Assembly: GCA_003285105.1 (NCBI GenBank)
Contig: CP030158.1
Location: forward strand, 434,001-498,000
Origin: Roseithermus sacchariphilus
GTDB lineage: Bacteria; Bacteroidota; Rhodothermia; Rhodothermales; MEBIC09517
Length of the DNA stretch: 64,000 bases
Direction: 5' to 3'
Shown: one piece after another, positions 26,910-35,449 of the stretch
Layout of the letters: the number at the start of each line of letters is the position of its first letter
How positions within the stretch are numbered: position 1 is the first letter of the stretch
Position numbers and translations under genes: made by a program
The notes under the pieces: model-generated
The model's database searches: none
What the model was told of the DNA's origin: nothing
The model's input: only the letters and a program-made list of their open reading frames with translations

Positions 26910-27416
26910 CTAGCGCACCGGGGTGGCGGCGAACCGGACACCGAGTTGCCGGCACAACCGCTCCAGGTATGCCTGATCCGTCTCGTCGAAGGCGGCGGGG
27001 TCATCGGAGTCGACGTCCAGCACGGCCAGCAGGCGGTCGTCCGGCGTGAGGACGGGGACGACGATCTCGGAGCGGGTGGTGGAGGAACAGGCGATGTGCC
27101 CCGGAAACCGGTCGACGTCCGGCACGAGCTGCGTCTGCCGCGTCCGCGCCGCCGCACCGCAGACGCCCCGGTCGAACGGGATACGCAGGCATCCGTGCCC
27201 GCCCTGGTACGGCCCGATGACGAGCAGATCGTCCGACACGGCCCGGTAGAAGCCGGTCCAGTGGTAGTAGGCGAACGTGTGGTGCAGTTCGCAGGCGACG
27301 GTCGCCATCGCGGCGATCCAGTCCGTCTCGCCGTCCAGCAGCGCCTCGATGCGCCGGAAGACGTCTTCGTACCGCGCGGCACGCTCCGACGCCGCCGGTG
27401 GAGGGGAAAGTGACAT
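26910..27416 (-). CDS. msrC: free methionine-(R)-sulfoxide reductase (fRMsr, GAF domain)
   Basis: A 168-residue GAF-domain enzyme that reduces free methionine-R-sulfoxide. The three redox cysteines of the family are all present and correctly spaced: Cys76 in GGHGCLRIPF, Cys86 in GVCGAA and Cys110 in FPGHIAC, the last followed by SEIVVPV. This distinguishes it from generic GAF sensors. It precedes DUF58 by about 150 bp on the same strand and could be co-transcribed with the Bat genes; both are plausibly linked to oxidative stress, but that is inference. Confidence 0.92.
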   Translation of the reverse strand: MSLSPPPAASERAARYEDVFRRIEALLDGETDWIAAMATVACELHHTFAYYHWTGFYRAVSDDLLVIGPYQGGHGCLRIPFDRGVCGAAARTRQTQLVPDVDRFPGHIACSSTTRSEIVVPVLTPDDRLLAVLDVDSDDPAAFDETDQAYLERLCRQLGVRFAATPVR

Positions 27417-27483
27417 ATCGAGAAGGGTTCGTTACGATGCAAGGATTGGTTCAACAAAGACGAGAAGACGGCCCGCTCCGTCG

Positions 27484-27541
27484 CTGCTGGCTACTGGCTG
27501 CGGGCTGACCGCTGACGGCTGAAGGCTGAGGGCTGACGGCT
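27484..27541. repeat. heptamer repeat tract, left of 166-bp array
   Basis: About eight consecutive 7-base units of the form NNGGCTG (reverse TCAGCCN), for example ACGGCTG, AAGGCTG, AGGGCTG, ACGGCTG. The tract ends exactly where the first 166-bp repeat begins and reappears just right of the array. Confidence 0.85.
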
Positions 27542-28125
27542 GCACAGGGGGAAGTCCCCGCAGGGGGAAGGGGGTCAAGCCCCCCGCAACATCGCCATCG
27601 CCCGGGGGCTCCCCCTCCGTCGCTGCGCGACACCTCCCCTTCGCAAGGGGAGGATTGGATGGTTGCTACAACGTACGATGCAAGACCCTTCCCCCTGGCC
27701 GCAGGCCACACAGGGGGAAGTCCCCGCAGGGGGAAGGGGGGCAAGCCCCCCGCAACATCGCCATCGCCCGGGGGCTACCCCTCCGTCGCTGCGCGACACC
27801 TCCCCTTCGCAAGGGGAGGATTGGATGGTTGCTACAACGTACGATGCAAGACCCTTCCCCCTGGCCGCAGGCCACACAGGGGGAAGTCCCCGCAGGGGGA
27901 AGGGGGGCAAGCCCCCCGCAACATCGCCATCGCCCGGGGGCTACCCCTCCGTCGCTGCGCGACACCTCCCCTTCGCAAGGGGAGGATTGGATGGTTGCTA
28001 CAACGTACGATGCAAGACCCTTCCCCCTGGCCGCAGGCCAAGCAGGGGGAAGTCCCCGCAGGGGGAAGGGGGGCAAGCCCCCCGCAACATCGCCATCGCC
28101 CGGGGGCTACCCCTCCGTCGCTGCG
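27541..28125. repeat. 166-bp direct repeat array 1 (three full units plus a partial)
   Basis: This fills most of the 778-bp gap between msrC and the DUF427 gene. A 166-bp unit is repeated three times in full and once in part: its palindrome CTCCCCTTCGCAAGGGGAG recurs with tcccc at 27635, 27801 and 27967, a constant spacing of 166. A second inverted pair (CCTTCCCCCTGG with CAGGGGGAAGG) lies in each unit. Within this array the segment after the palindrome (GATTGGATGGTTGCTACAAC) is the same in all copies but differs from array 2. All six frames stay open because the unit is stop-free and 166 is not a multiple of three; none of the resulting open frames is taken as a gene. Confidence 0.95.
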
Positions 28126-28127
28126 GG

Positions 28128-28168
28128 CTACCGGCTGACGGCTGACGGCTGACCGCTGACCGCTGACG
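28128..28168. repeat. heptamer repeat tract, right of 166-bp array
   Basis: Five to six 7-base units (CCGGCTG, ACGGCTG, ACGGCTG, ACCGCTG, ACCGCTG, ACGGCG) directly after the array, in the same orientation as the tract on its left. Confidence 0.85.
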
Positions 28169-28194
28169 GCGTCGAGGACCGGGCGGGGCGGGCA

Positions 28195-28476
28195 TCACGG
28201 CACGACCTGCACGCCGCGCCAGAACGCCACGTGGTCCTTGATCTCCGCGGCCGCCGGCTTCGGATTCGGGTAGGTCCAGGCAGCATCGCGGTTCTCCTCC
28301 CCGTCCACCACGATCGTGTAGTACTTCGCCGTCCCCTTCCACGGGCACACCGTCGACGTAGCGCTCGGCTTCAGATACGACGTGCGGATCGCGTCGGGAG
28401 GAAAATAGTGATTGCCTTCGACGACCACGGTGGCATCGCTCTCGGCGATGACGGTGTCTTTCCAGATGGCTTTCAT
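28195..28476 (-). CDS. DUF427 domain protein
   Basis: A 93-residue protein beginning MKAIWKDTVIAESDATVVVEG and containing the DUF427 core: NHYFPPDAI, TVCPWKGTAKYYTI and DAAWTYPNPKPAAAEIKDHVAF. These motifs (xxCPWKGxxxYY, AWxYPxP) define the family. Function unknown; members are small single-domain proteins found across bacteria. It is the last gene of a minus-strand run containing a small membrane protein, a FAD oxidoreductase and an SRPBCC-SDR fusion, a grouping seen near photolyase genes. Confidence 0.93.
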   Translation of the reverse strand: MKAIWKDTVIAESDATVVVEGNHYFPPDAIRTSYLKPSATSTVCPWKGTAKYYTIVVDGEENRDAAWTYPNPKPAAAEIKDHVAFWRGVQVVP

Positions 28477-28516
28477 GCGGATGCAGAGGGTTTGATGATG
28501 GGGATAAAACCGGGGC

Positions 28517-28957
28517 TCATGAGGGGGGCAGGAGCAGGCGCAGCATCGCCAGGACCACGCCGGCGCGGAGCGTCCAGGCAACGGTGCGGATCCAGTTGGT
28601 GGCGACCAGCCGCCGGTGTGCGTCGGCCTCGAAGCCGCTGCTGAGCACGCCATGCAGCGGCACCTGCAGCACCGCCGTCGAGAGCCACACGACGCCGATC
28701 AGCCCGAGCCCGACCCAGACCAGCGGGGCCGGCACCGCCGCGGGGCGGTGCCACACCAGCGCCAGGCCCGTCAGCAACTCGACGGTCATGGCCGGAAACA
28801 CGACGTACGTGATCAGCCGGGCATGGTCGGCCTCGTAGGCGACAAACCCGGCCGCCCCGACCTTCGCGAACAGGGGGTAGTGGACGACCTGCACGATCCA
28901 GATGACACCGGTCATGAACAGCGTGGAGGCGACGTGGGCCAGCAGCAGGATCTTCAT
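28517..28957 (-). CDS. small four-helix integral membrane protein
   Basis: A 146-residue hydrophobic protein with about four transmembrane helices (near 3-23, 48-70, 76-96 and 123-143) and short loops. HYPLF and the conserved-looking HARL, HGVL and NWIRT suggest histidine/asparagine residues near the membrane surface. It resembles uncharacterised membrane proteins found beside photolyase/SDR clusters, but I do not recognise a named family with certainty. It precedes the DUF427 gene by 40 bp. Confidence 0.75.
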   Translation of the reverse strand: MKILLLAHVASTLFMTGVIWIVQVVHYPLFAKVGAAGFVAYEADHARLITYVVFPAMTVELLTGLALVWHRPAAVPAPLVWVGLGLIGVVWLSTAVLQVPLHGVLSSGFEADAHRRLVATNWIRTVAWTLRAGVVLAMLRLLLPPS

Positions 28958-29017
28958 CGGAACGCATCGTGGGTTCGCCGACGCGCGCGGCCGTTACACC
29001 GGGTCCCGCCCACGGGC

Positions 29018-30289
29018 TCAGCCGGGCACGGGGGCGAGGTCGAGCGCGACGGCCTCGCCGGCATGGCGGCCGGAGCGCAGAGCGCCGTGGATCGAGGCGG
29101 TCGACCGGTGATCGCCGCAGACGTAGAGGCCGTCGCCGAGGCGCACCGGCCGCTCGGGCGGGGTCAGGAAGGGCGGGGCCTGCTCGGGCAGCGCGTAGCG
29201 GATGCGGTAGGTGCGCAGGTGCGCCCACGTCTGCACCGCCGGCCCGAACCACAGCAGCAACTGGCGGCGGACGGCCCGCTCCAGCGTCTCGTCGTCGTCC
29301 GCCGGATCCCCGAGCACGACGGCCGAGACCAGCGCCCGGCCCACCGGCCCGTAGGTCGGGGCGACGTTCGTGAGCACGCTCACGTTGTTGACCGGACCGG
29401 TGCCTTCTCCGTCGAGGATCAGCACGCCCTCCGGGACGGGCGGCGTCTCGGCGCTGAAGTAGAGGCAGGTGGTGCTCCGGTACGCCGTCGGCCGGATCGC
29501 GGCGCGCTCGCCCAGGAGCGCAGCGGCCGCCGGCGCCTCGGTGGCGACCACCACCGCCGGCGCCTCCAGCGTCGTCCCGTCGTCGAGCGTGACGCGGCCC
29601 GGCTCGACGTGGCGGACGCGGGTGTTCAGCCGGATGGCCTCCGGCGGCAGGGGCGCGGCGAGCTGGCGCGGGATGGCCTCCATCCCGCCGGCCGGCAACG
29701 CCGCCCGGCCCTCGGCAAACATCCGAAAGACGAACTCGAACATCCGGCTGGAGGCGGTCAGGTCCCGGTCGAAGAAGATGCCGCCGAAGAACGGCCGGAA
29801 GAAGCGGTCGATCATCCGATCCGAGAAGCCCCAGCGCCGGCGCAGGGCGTCTAGCGTGGTCGTCTCCTCCCGGTCGAACAGGCCCGTCAGCGAGCCGCGC
29901 AGCAGGGCGGCCCGGAGGCGGGCCACGCGGAGCTTGTCCTCCAGCGTGCCCACGGGGGCCAGCAGCGTGGCGGCAGCGGCGAGGGGCCGGCGGATGGGAT
30001 CGGCCACGCGGTGCAGCCGCCCTCCCACGTAGACGAGGGCGCCGTCGTAGAACGAACGCAGGCCGAGCAGGTCATAGTCGAGCAGCGCCTGCGCCTCGGG
30101 GTAGGCCGTCAGCAACACCTGAAAGCCGCGGTCGAGCAGGAAGCCGTCCACCTCATCGGTGCGGACGCGCCCGCCGACGGCGTCGGCGGCGTCGAGCAGC
30201 ACGAAGGAGTGGCCCCGGCGGTCCAGGTGCCGCGCGCAGGCCAGTCCGGCCAGCCCGGCACCGACGATGAGGACATCGGGTTGGGTCAT
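29018..30289 (-). CDS. FAD-dependent amine-oxidase/protoporphyrinogen-oxidase-like protein
   Basis: A 423-residue flavoprotein. VLIVGAGLAGLACARHL (6-22) is the FAD-binding Rossmann motif, LLDAADAVGGRVRTDEVDGF completes the amine-oxidase N-terminus, and GLYVCGDHRSTASIHGAL near the C-terminus is the second flavin-contact motif. Family relatives include protoporphyrinogen oxidase and phytoene desaturases. The substrate is not identifiable. It begins 27 bp after the SRPBCC-SDR fusion and is likely co-transcribed with it. Confidence 0.88.
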   Translation of the reverse strand: MTQPDVLIVGAGLAGLACARHLDRRGHSFVLLDAADAVGGRVRTDEVDGFLLDRGFQVLLTAYPEAQALLDYDLLGLRSFYDGALVYVGGRLHRVADPIRRPLAAAATLLAPVGTLEDKLRVARLRAALLRGSLTGLFDREETTTLDALRRRWGFSDRMIDRFFRPFFGGIFFDRDLTASSRMFEFVFRMFAEGRAALPAGGMEAIPRQLAAPLPPEAIRLNTRVRHVEPGRVTLDDGTTLEAPAVVVATEAPAAAALLGERAAIRPTAYRSTTCLYFSAETPPVPEGVLILDGEGTGPVNNVSVLTNVAPTYGPVGRALVSAVVLGDPADDDETLERAVRRQLLLWFGPAVQTWAHLRTYRIRYALPEQAPPFLTPPERPVRLGDGLYVCGDHRSTASIHGALRSGRHAGEAVALDLAPVPG

Positions 30290-30316
30290 GGGGAGAGCGG
30301 GGGATGAGGGAGGGGA

Positions 30317-31708
30317 TCAGGCGGGACGGCCGAGCAGGTGCCGGAGGGCGGGTTCGAGACGGGGCTCGGCGAAGCGATAGCCGGAGGCGAGCAGGCGGTC
30401 GGGCAGGACGCGGAGGCTCTGCAGGGCGATCTCCTCGCCCGCCTCACCCATGACGGCGCGCACCACCGACGCCGGCACGTTCAGCACCGCCGGCCGACGG
30501 ACGACCCGCCCCAGCGTACGGGCATACTCGGCCATGGTCGCCGGGTTCGGGGCGGTGAGGTTGACCGGCCCGGCCACGTCGTCGGTCCACAGCAGGTGGT
30601 AGATCGCGCCGAGCACATCATCCAGCGCGATCCAGCTCAGGTACTGGTCCGGGGAGCCGGCGTAGCCGCCGAGGCCGAGCAGGAAGGGCAGGTACATCAG
30701 CCGGAGCGCCCCGCCGGCGGGCGTCAGCACCACCCCGATGCGCAGCGGCACGGTGCGCAGGCCGGCTTCGGCGGCCGGCTGCGCCGCGGCCTCCCAGTCG
30801 CGCGCCACGCGGGCCAGGAAGCCGGCCTCGGCCGGTGGTGCGGCTTCCGTGACGGCCTCGACGCCGCGGTCGCCGTAGTAGCTGATGCCGGAGGCCGTGA
30901 GGAGCACCCGCGGCGGGTCGTCGAGCCGGGCCAGCGCCTCGGCCAGCAGGCGGGTGCCGCGGACGCGGCTGTCGTAGATGCGCCGCTTCCGGGCCTCGTC
31001 CCACCGCACGGCGAAGACGCTTTCCCCCGCCAGGTGCACCACCGCATCCAGCCCCGCCAGCTTCTCCGCCTCGATCTGTCCCGTCTCGGGCTGCCAGAAG
31101 ACCTCGGCGGCGTCGCGCGGCGGGCGGCGGACGAGCCGGCGCACCTCGTGCCCACCGGTGGTCAGCAACGCGCACAGGTTCGACCCGATCAGCCCGGAGG
31201 CCCCGCTGACGGCGACGCGCAGCCGGCGGCCGGCAGGGTTGTAGCGGCGGTGCAGGGCGAGGTCCCGCCGGGTGATGCGGTGGCGATAGGCAAACTGCCG
31301 CTGCAGCTCGCGGCGGACGAGCGCCCCGCCCAGCACGGCACCGACCTCGCCGCCGGGCAGCGCGTAGTGGATGCGGTCGATGAGGGTGCTGCCGCCCGAG
31401 CCGTCCGGCTCCATGCGATGGACGTGCACCCAGGACGCGAACGGCCCCTGCACCTGCCGGTCGCAGAACTGCCGGCCCGCCTCGTAGCCGTAGTGCTCGG
31501 CCACCCAGCGCAGGCTCAGCGGCCCGACGCCCAGCCGGAGCACCGCCCGGTCGCCGTCGCGGATGCCCTCGTGCCGCTCCAGGCGGACGGGCGCCCAGGG
31601 CGGCGTCAGCCGCTGGAACGCCCCGGGCCGCGCGTGCCAGGCGAACAGCTCGTCCGCCGGGGCGTCGATGGAGGTGCGAAACGTCAGCACGGGCATGGCG
31701 TGGGACAC
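30317..31708 (-). CDS. SRPBCC-SDR fusion, TIGR01777-type epimerase
   Basis: A 463-residue two-domain protein. Residues about 1-145 are an SRPBCC (START-like) ligand-binding domain. From about 160 a nucleotide-sugar-epimerase-like SDR domain starts with VAVSGASGLIGSNL, carries the SDR segment SGISYYGDRG and NLTAPNP, and ends with the DUF1731 C-terminal helix region (VNVPASVV-like: LNVPASVVRAVMGEAGEEIALQS). The stand-alone SDR part is the YfcH/TIGR01777 family; fusion with SRPBCC is a known variant. Reaction unknown. First gene of a minus-strand unit with the FAD oxidoreductase. Confidence 0.9.
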   Translation of the reverse strand: MSHAMPVLTFRTSIDAPADELFAWHARPGAFQRLTPPWAPVRLERHEGIRDGDRAVLRLGVGPLSLRWVAEHYGYEAGRQFCDRQVQGPFASWVHVHRMEPDGSGGSTLIDRIHYALPGGEVGAVLGGALVRRELQRQFAYRHRITRRDLALHRRYNPAGRRLRVAVSGASGLIGSNLCALLTTGGHEVRRLVRRPPRDAAEVFWQPETGQIEAEKLAGLDAVVHLAGESVFAVRWDEARKRRIYDSRVRGTRLLAEALARLDDPPRVLLTASGISYYGDRGVEAVTEAAPPAEAGFLARVARDWEAAAQPAAEAGLRTVPLRIGVVLTPAGGALRLMYLPFLLGLGGYAGSPDQYLSWIALDDVLGAIYHLLWTDDVAGPVNLTAPNPATMAEYARTLGRVVRRPAVLNVPASVVRAVMGEAGEEIALQSLRVLPDRLLASGYRFAEPRLEPALRHLLGRPA

Positions 31709-31808
31709 GGAAGCCGGTCGGAGGCAGGCGATCTACCCCGTCCAACGCCCGGCCCCGCGTCTGGCCTCTGGACACCCCCGGCCGTTACAAGATCGGTGCG
31801 ATTGCCTG

Positions 31809-31977
31809 TTCGAGCTTTCAGCGATGAGCTATCAGCCGTCAGCCCTCAGCCGTCAGCCCTCAGCCAGAAGCCCACAGCCCGAAGCCCTCAGCCAGTAGCC
31901 CGCAGCCAGTAGCCCTCAGCCAGTAGCCCGCAGCCAGTAGCCCGCAGCCCTCAGCCCGCAGCCCGCAGCCCTCAACC
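31809..31977. repeat. long heptamer repeat tract upstream of GH15 gene
   Basis: More than twenty consecutive 7-base units with core AGCC at fixed phase (CAGCCGT, CAGCCCT, CAGCCAG, TAGCCCG and similar) occupy most of the gap between the SRPBCC-SDR gene and the GH15 gene. This is the longest tract of the heptamer family in the window. Confidence 0.92.
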
Positions 31978-31997
31978 TTCCACCATCGCCCGTCCCC

Positions 31998-33842
31998 ATG
32001 CCCTACCTTCCCATCCAGGATCACGGCCTGATCGGCAACCTGCACACCGCCGCGCTGGTCGGCCTCGACGGCACGATCGACTGGCTCTGCCTGCCCCACT
32101 TCGACGCCCCCAGCGTCTTTGCCGCCCTCCTCGACGACGAACACGGCGGCCGCTTTCAGATCCGACCGGTCCACAACCACACCGCCGCACGCCAGCTCTA
32201 CTGGCCGGACACGAACGTGCTCGTCACCCGCTTCATGTCCGAGGCCGGGGTGGCCGAGGTGATCGACTACATGCCGGCCGGGCTGGCCCCGGACGCCCCC
32301 GGCTTCGGGCAGCTCATCCGCCGCGTCGAGGTCGTCCGCGGCCGGATGCCGATGGAGATGACGTGCACGCCGGCCTTCGACTATGCGCGGGCGCCCCACA
32401 CCACGGAGCTGACCCGCCACGGCGCCGTCTTCCGCTCCGACGCCCTCGTCCTCGGCCTGGCCGCCTCGGTTCCGCTGGACCGCACCCGCCACGGGGTGCG
32501 CGCTCGCTTCACGCTCCGGCAGGGCGAGTGCGCCCGCTTCGCCCTGCAGCCGCTCCGGGCCGCCGAAGGCCCCCGCCTCGACGCCGACCAGGAGCGAACC
32601 CTGTTCGACCACACCGTGCGCTTCTGGCAGTCCTGGCTGGCGCGGTGCACCTACGACGGCCGCTGGCGCGAGCACGTCCACCGCTCGGCCCTCACCCTCA
32701 AGCTCCTCACCTTCGAGCCGACCGGCGCCATCGTGGCGGCCCCGACGTGCAGCCTGCCCGAACACATCGGCGGGGCACGCAACTGGGACTACCGCTACAC
32801 CTGGATCCGCGATGCCGCCTTCACCGTCTACGCGCTCCTGCGCATCGGGCTGACGGACGAGGCCACCGCGTTCATCGACTTCCTCCAGGCCCGCTGCCGC
32901 GACCGCCACGACGACGGCAGCCTGCAGATCGTCTACGGCATCCACGGCGACCGGGACCTCGCCGAGACGACGCTGGACCACCTCGCCGGCTACCGCGGCT
33001 CGACGCCCGTCCGCATCGGCAACGGCGCCTTCGACCAGCTCCAGCTCGACATCTACGGCGAGCTGATGGATGCCGTCTACCTCTACAACAAGTACTGCCA
33101 GCCCATCGGCTATGACTTCTGGACGCAGCTCCACGAGCTGGTCGACTGGGTGTGTGACCACTGGGAGGAGCCGGACGCGGGCATCTGGGAGGTGCGCGGC
33201 CCACGCCGGCATTTCGTCTACTCCAAGCTGATGTGCTGGGTGGCCGTGGACCGGGGGCTGCGCCTGGCCCGGAAGCGCTCCTTCCCGGCCGACCGCGAGC
33301 GCTGGCTCCGCGTGCGTGACGCCATCTACCGCCGCGTCATGACCGAGGGCTGGAGCGCCGAGCGCCGGGCCTTCAAGATGGCCTTCGACCTCGACGCCCT
33401 GGACGCGGCCACGCTCATCATGCCGCTGGTCTTCTTCACCTCCCCCACCGACCCCCGCATGCTGCACACGCTGGAGGCGCTCCGTGCGCCCCTGGAGGAA
33501 GGCGGCCTGCTCTCGGACCACCTGGTCCACCGCTACAACCCCGCCGCGGTCGACGACGGGCTGGGCGGGCAGGAGGGCACGTTCAACATGTGCACGTTCT
33601 GGCTCGTGGAAGCCCTCACGCGCGCGGGCCGCACCCACCCGGCCTTCCTGCACGAGGCCCGCCTGATGTTCGAGAAGATGCTGGGCTACGCCAACCACCT
33701 CGGCCTCTTCGCCGAAGAAACCGGCCCCTGTGGCGAGGCCCTGGGCAACTTCCCGCAGGCCTTCACCCACCTCTCGCTCATCAGCGCCGCCTACAACCTC
33801 GACCGCGCCCTCGACGGCAAACCGTTCGGGAAGGTCGGGTAG
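31998..33842 (+). CDS. glycoside hydrolase family 15 protein (glucoamylase-like)
   Basis: A 614-residue cytoplasmic glucan hydrolase. The N-terminus ([29 protein letters not shown]) and a beta-rich domain of about 220 residues precede an (alpha/alpha)6 barrel, with [28 protein letters not shown] (catalytic acid Glu) and [13 protein letters not shown] (catalytic base Glu) as the family landmarks. There is no signal peptide. Bacterial relatives cleave alpha-linked glucose from maltooligosaccharides, dextrans or trehalose. It stands alone on the plus strand between minus-strand genes, with a long heptamer repeat tract upstream. Preferred substrate cannot be read from sequence. Confidence 0.93.
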   Translation: MPYLPIQDHGLIGNLHTAALVGLDGTIDWLCLPHFDAPSVFAALLDDEHGGRFQIRPVHNHTAARQLYWPDTNVLVTRFMSEAGVAEVIDYMPAGLAPDAPGFGQLIRRVEVVRGRMPMEMTCTPAFDYARAPHTTELTRHGAVFRSDALVLGLAASVPLDRTRHGVRARFTLRQGECARFALQPLRAAEGPRLDADQERTLFDHTVRFWQSWLARCTYDGRWREHVHRSALTLKLLTFEPTGAIVAAPTCSLPEHIGGARNWDYRYTWIRDAAFTVYALLRIGLTDEATAFIDFLQARCRDRHDDGSLQIVYGIHGDRDLAETTLDHLAGYRGSTPVRIGNGAFDQLQLDIYGELMDAVYLYNKYCQPIGYDFWTQLHELVDWVCDHWEEPDAGIWEVRGPRRHFVYSKLMCWVAVDRGLRLARKRSFPADRERWLRVRDAIYRRVMTEGWSAERRAFKMAFDLDALDAATLIMPLVFFTSPTDPRMLHTLEALRAPLEEGGLLSDHLVHRYNPAAVDDGLGGQEGTFNMCTFWLVEALTRAGRTHPAFLHEARLMFEKMLGYANHLGLFAEETGPCGEALGNFPQAFTHLSLISAAYNLDRALDGKPFGKVG

Positions 33843-33896
33843 AGCCAGGCACGAAGATGGAAGGACGGGCGGGCAACCGTGTCGCGATCTCGCCCT

Positions 33897-35363
33897 TCAC
33901 GCTTCGCCCTTCGACCTTTGCCTCACCGTCTCGTAGGCCGCCAGCGCCCGGTCACGCGCCTGGCCGTGGTCGACGATGGGCCGCGGGTACGTCGTGCCGA
34001 GTTCGACGCCGGCCCGCCGGAGCACGTCGTGCGGGGCCGTCCAGGGCTGGTGGATGTAGTTCGTCGGCAGGTCGGCCAGCTCGGGCACCCAGCGGCGGAC
34101 GTAGGCGCCGTCGGGGTCGTAGCGCTCGCCCTGGCTGACAGGGTTGAAGATGCGGAAGAACGGCTGGGCGTCGGCGCCGCACCCGGCGGCCCACTGCCAG
34201 CCCATCGTGTTGCTGGCCAGATCGCCGTCCACGAGTGTGTCCCAGAACCATTCCGCCCCGCGCTGCCACGGGATGAGCAGGTCCTTCGTCAGGAACGACG
34301 CCACGATCATGCGGACGCGGTTGTGCATCCAGCCGGTCTGCCAGAGTTGCCGCATCCCGGCGTCGACGATGGGGTAGCCGGTCTGCCCGCGCTGCCATCG
34401 GTCGAGTCCGTCGGCGTCGTCCTCCCACGGGAAGGCGGCGAACGTGTCTTTCAGCGGCTCGGCGGGCGTGTGGGGGAAGTGGTGAAGCAGGTGGTAGGCG
34501 AACTCGCGCCAGACGATCTCCTTCAGGAAGACCTCGGCGGCGTCTTTCATCGGGCGGTTCCGGATCCAGTCCTGCACGGCGTGCCAGACCTGCCGGGGGC
34601 TGAGTTCGCCGTGGTGGAGGTGCGGCGAGAGCCGCGAGCTGCCGTCCACGTCCGGGCGGTTGCGCCGGTCGGGGTAGTCGATCAGACTGTGGTCGATGAA
34701 CGCCTGGAGCCGCTCGTGTGCCGCCGCCTCGCCGGGCGTCCCGTCGAACCCCCCGGCCCAGTCGACGCCGTCCTGCGCCACGGGCGTCAGGCCGAAGGCC
34801 TCGACCGGCAGGCTGTCCGGCCACGCCGCGGGCGCTTTCGTCTCGCCCATGCGGGGCACGGGCAGCGGCGCCTCCACCGGAAGGTCGAGGCCGCCGAGCT
34901 TCCGCCAGAACGGGGTGTAGACCTGATACGGCCCGCCGCTGCCGGTGCGGACGCCGTCCACGTCGTGCAGCAGCCGCCCCTCGAAGGTGCGCACCTCGGT
35001 GCCATCCTCGCGCAGGGCGTCCCGGATCCGGGCGTCGCGTTCGCGCAGCGCCGGCTCGTAGCCGGTGTGCCAGCAGACGGCCCCGGCCCCGGTTTCCTCG
35101 ATCAGCGTGCGCAGGGTCTCCAGGCTCGGCCCGTGCCGCAGCATCAGCCGGGAGCCCTTGTCGCGCAGGCTGCGGTCGAGCGCCTGGAGCGATCGGTGCA
35201 GCCACCAGCGGTGCGCCCCGCCCGGCGGCCAGCCGCCCGCTTCCTCCGGCGCCCAGATGAACACGGGCACGACGGCGTCGCTGCGGTCGACGGCGTGGGT
35301 CAGCGCCGGATGGTCGGCGAGGCGGAGGTCCTGGCGGAACCAGACGAGGGTGGTGTGGGGCAT
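33897..35363 (-). CDS. phrB: deoxyribodipyrimidine photolyase
   Basis: Repairs UV-induced cyclobutane pyrimidine dimers using light. The 488-residue product has an N-terminal antenna domain (TTLVWFRQDLRLADHPAL, residues 4-21) and a FAD-binding catalytic domain with SRLSPHLHHGELSPRQV, WREFAYHLLHHFPH, GQTGYPIVDAGMRQLWQTGW and MGWQWAAGCGADAQPFFRIFNP split across the C-terminal half. The layout is that of class I CPD photolyases. It is downstream of an SDR gene (about 85 bp) on the minus strand and near other flavin/SDR genes often found with photolyases. Confidence 0.95.
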   Translation of the reverse strand: MPHTTLVWFRQDLRLADHPALTHAVDRSDAVVPVFIWAPEEAGGWPPGGAHRWWLHRSLQALDRSLRDKGSRLMLRHGPSLETLRTLIEETGAGAVCWHTGYEPALRERDARIRDALREDGTEVRTFEGRLLHDVDGVRTGSGGPYQVYTPFWRKLGGLDLPVEAPLPVPRMGETKAPAAWPDSLPVEAFGLTPVAQDGVDWAGGFDGTPGEAAAHERLQAFIDHSLIDYPDRRNRPDVDGSSRLSPHLHHGELSPRQVWHAVQDWIRNRPMKDAAEVFLKEIVWREFAYHLLHHFPHTPAEPLKDTFAAFPWEDDADGLDRWQRGQTGYPIVDAGMRQLWQTGWMHNRVRMIVASFLTKDLLIPWQRGAEWFWDTLVDGDLASNTMGWQWAAGCGADAQPFFRIFNPVSQGERYDPDGAYVRRWVPELADLPTNYIHQPWTAPHDVLRRAGVELGTTYPRPIVDHGQARDRALAAYETVRQRSKGEA

Positions 35364-35449
35364 GGGGCGTGTCGATGGTCGATGGTCGAAGGACGGAGGT
35401 TTGACACAAGCACTCGCTCGGAAATCGTCAATCGGCCTTCACCCTTGCC

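Noticed and set aside
27541-28125. Array considered as a CRISPR
   Set aside because: Unit is 166 bp with no alternating unique spacers; the whole unit is repeated.
27655-28152. Overlapping open frames in several phases across the 166-bp repeats (both strands, also at 62674-63109 and 63325-63747)
   Set aside because: They arise because repeat units lack stop codons and shift frame every copy; the repeated peptides (such as LPFARGG) come from the palindromes, not selection.
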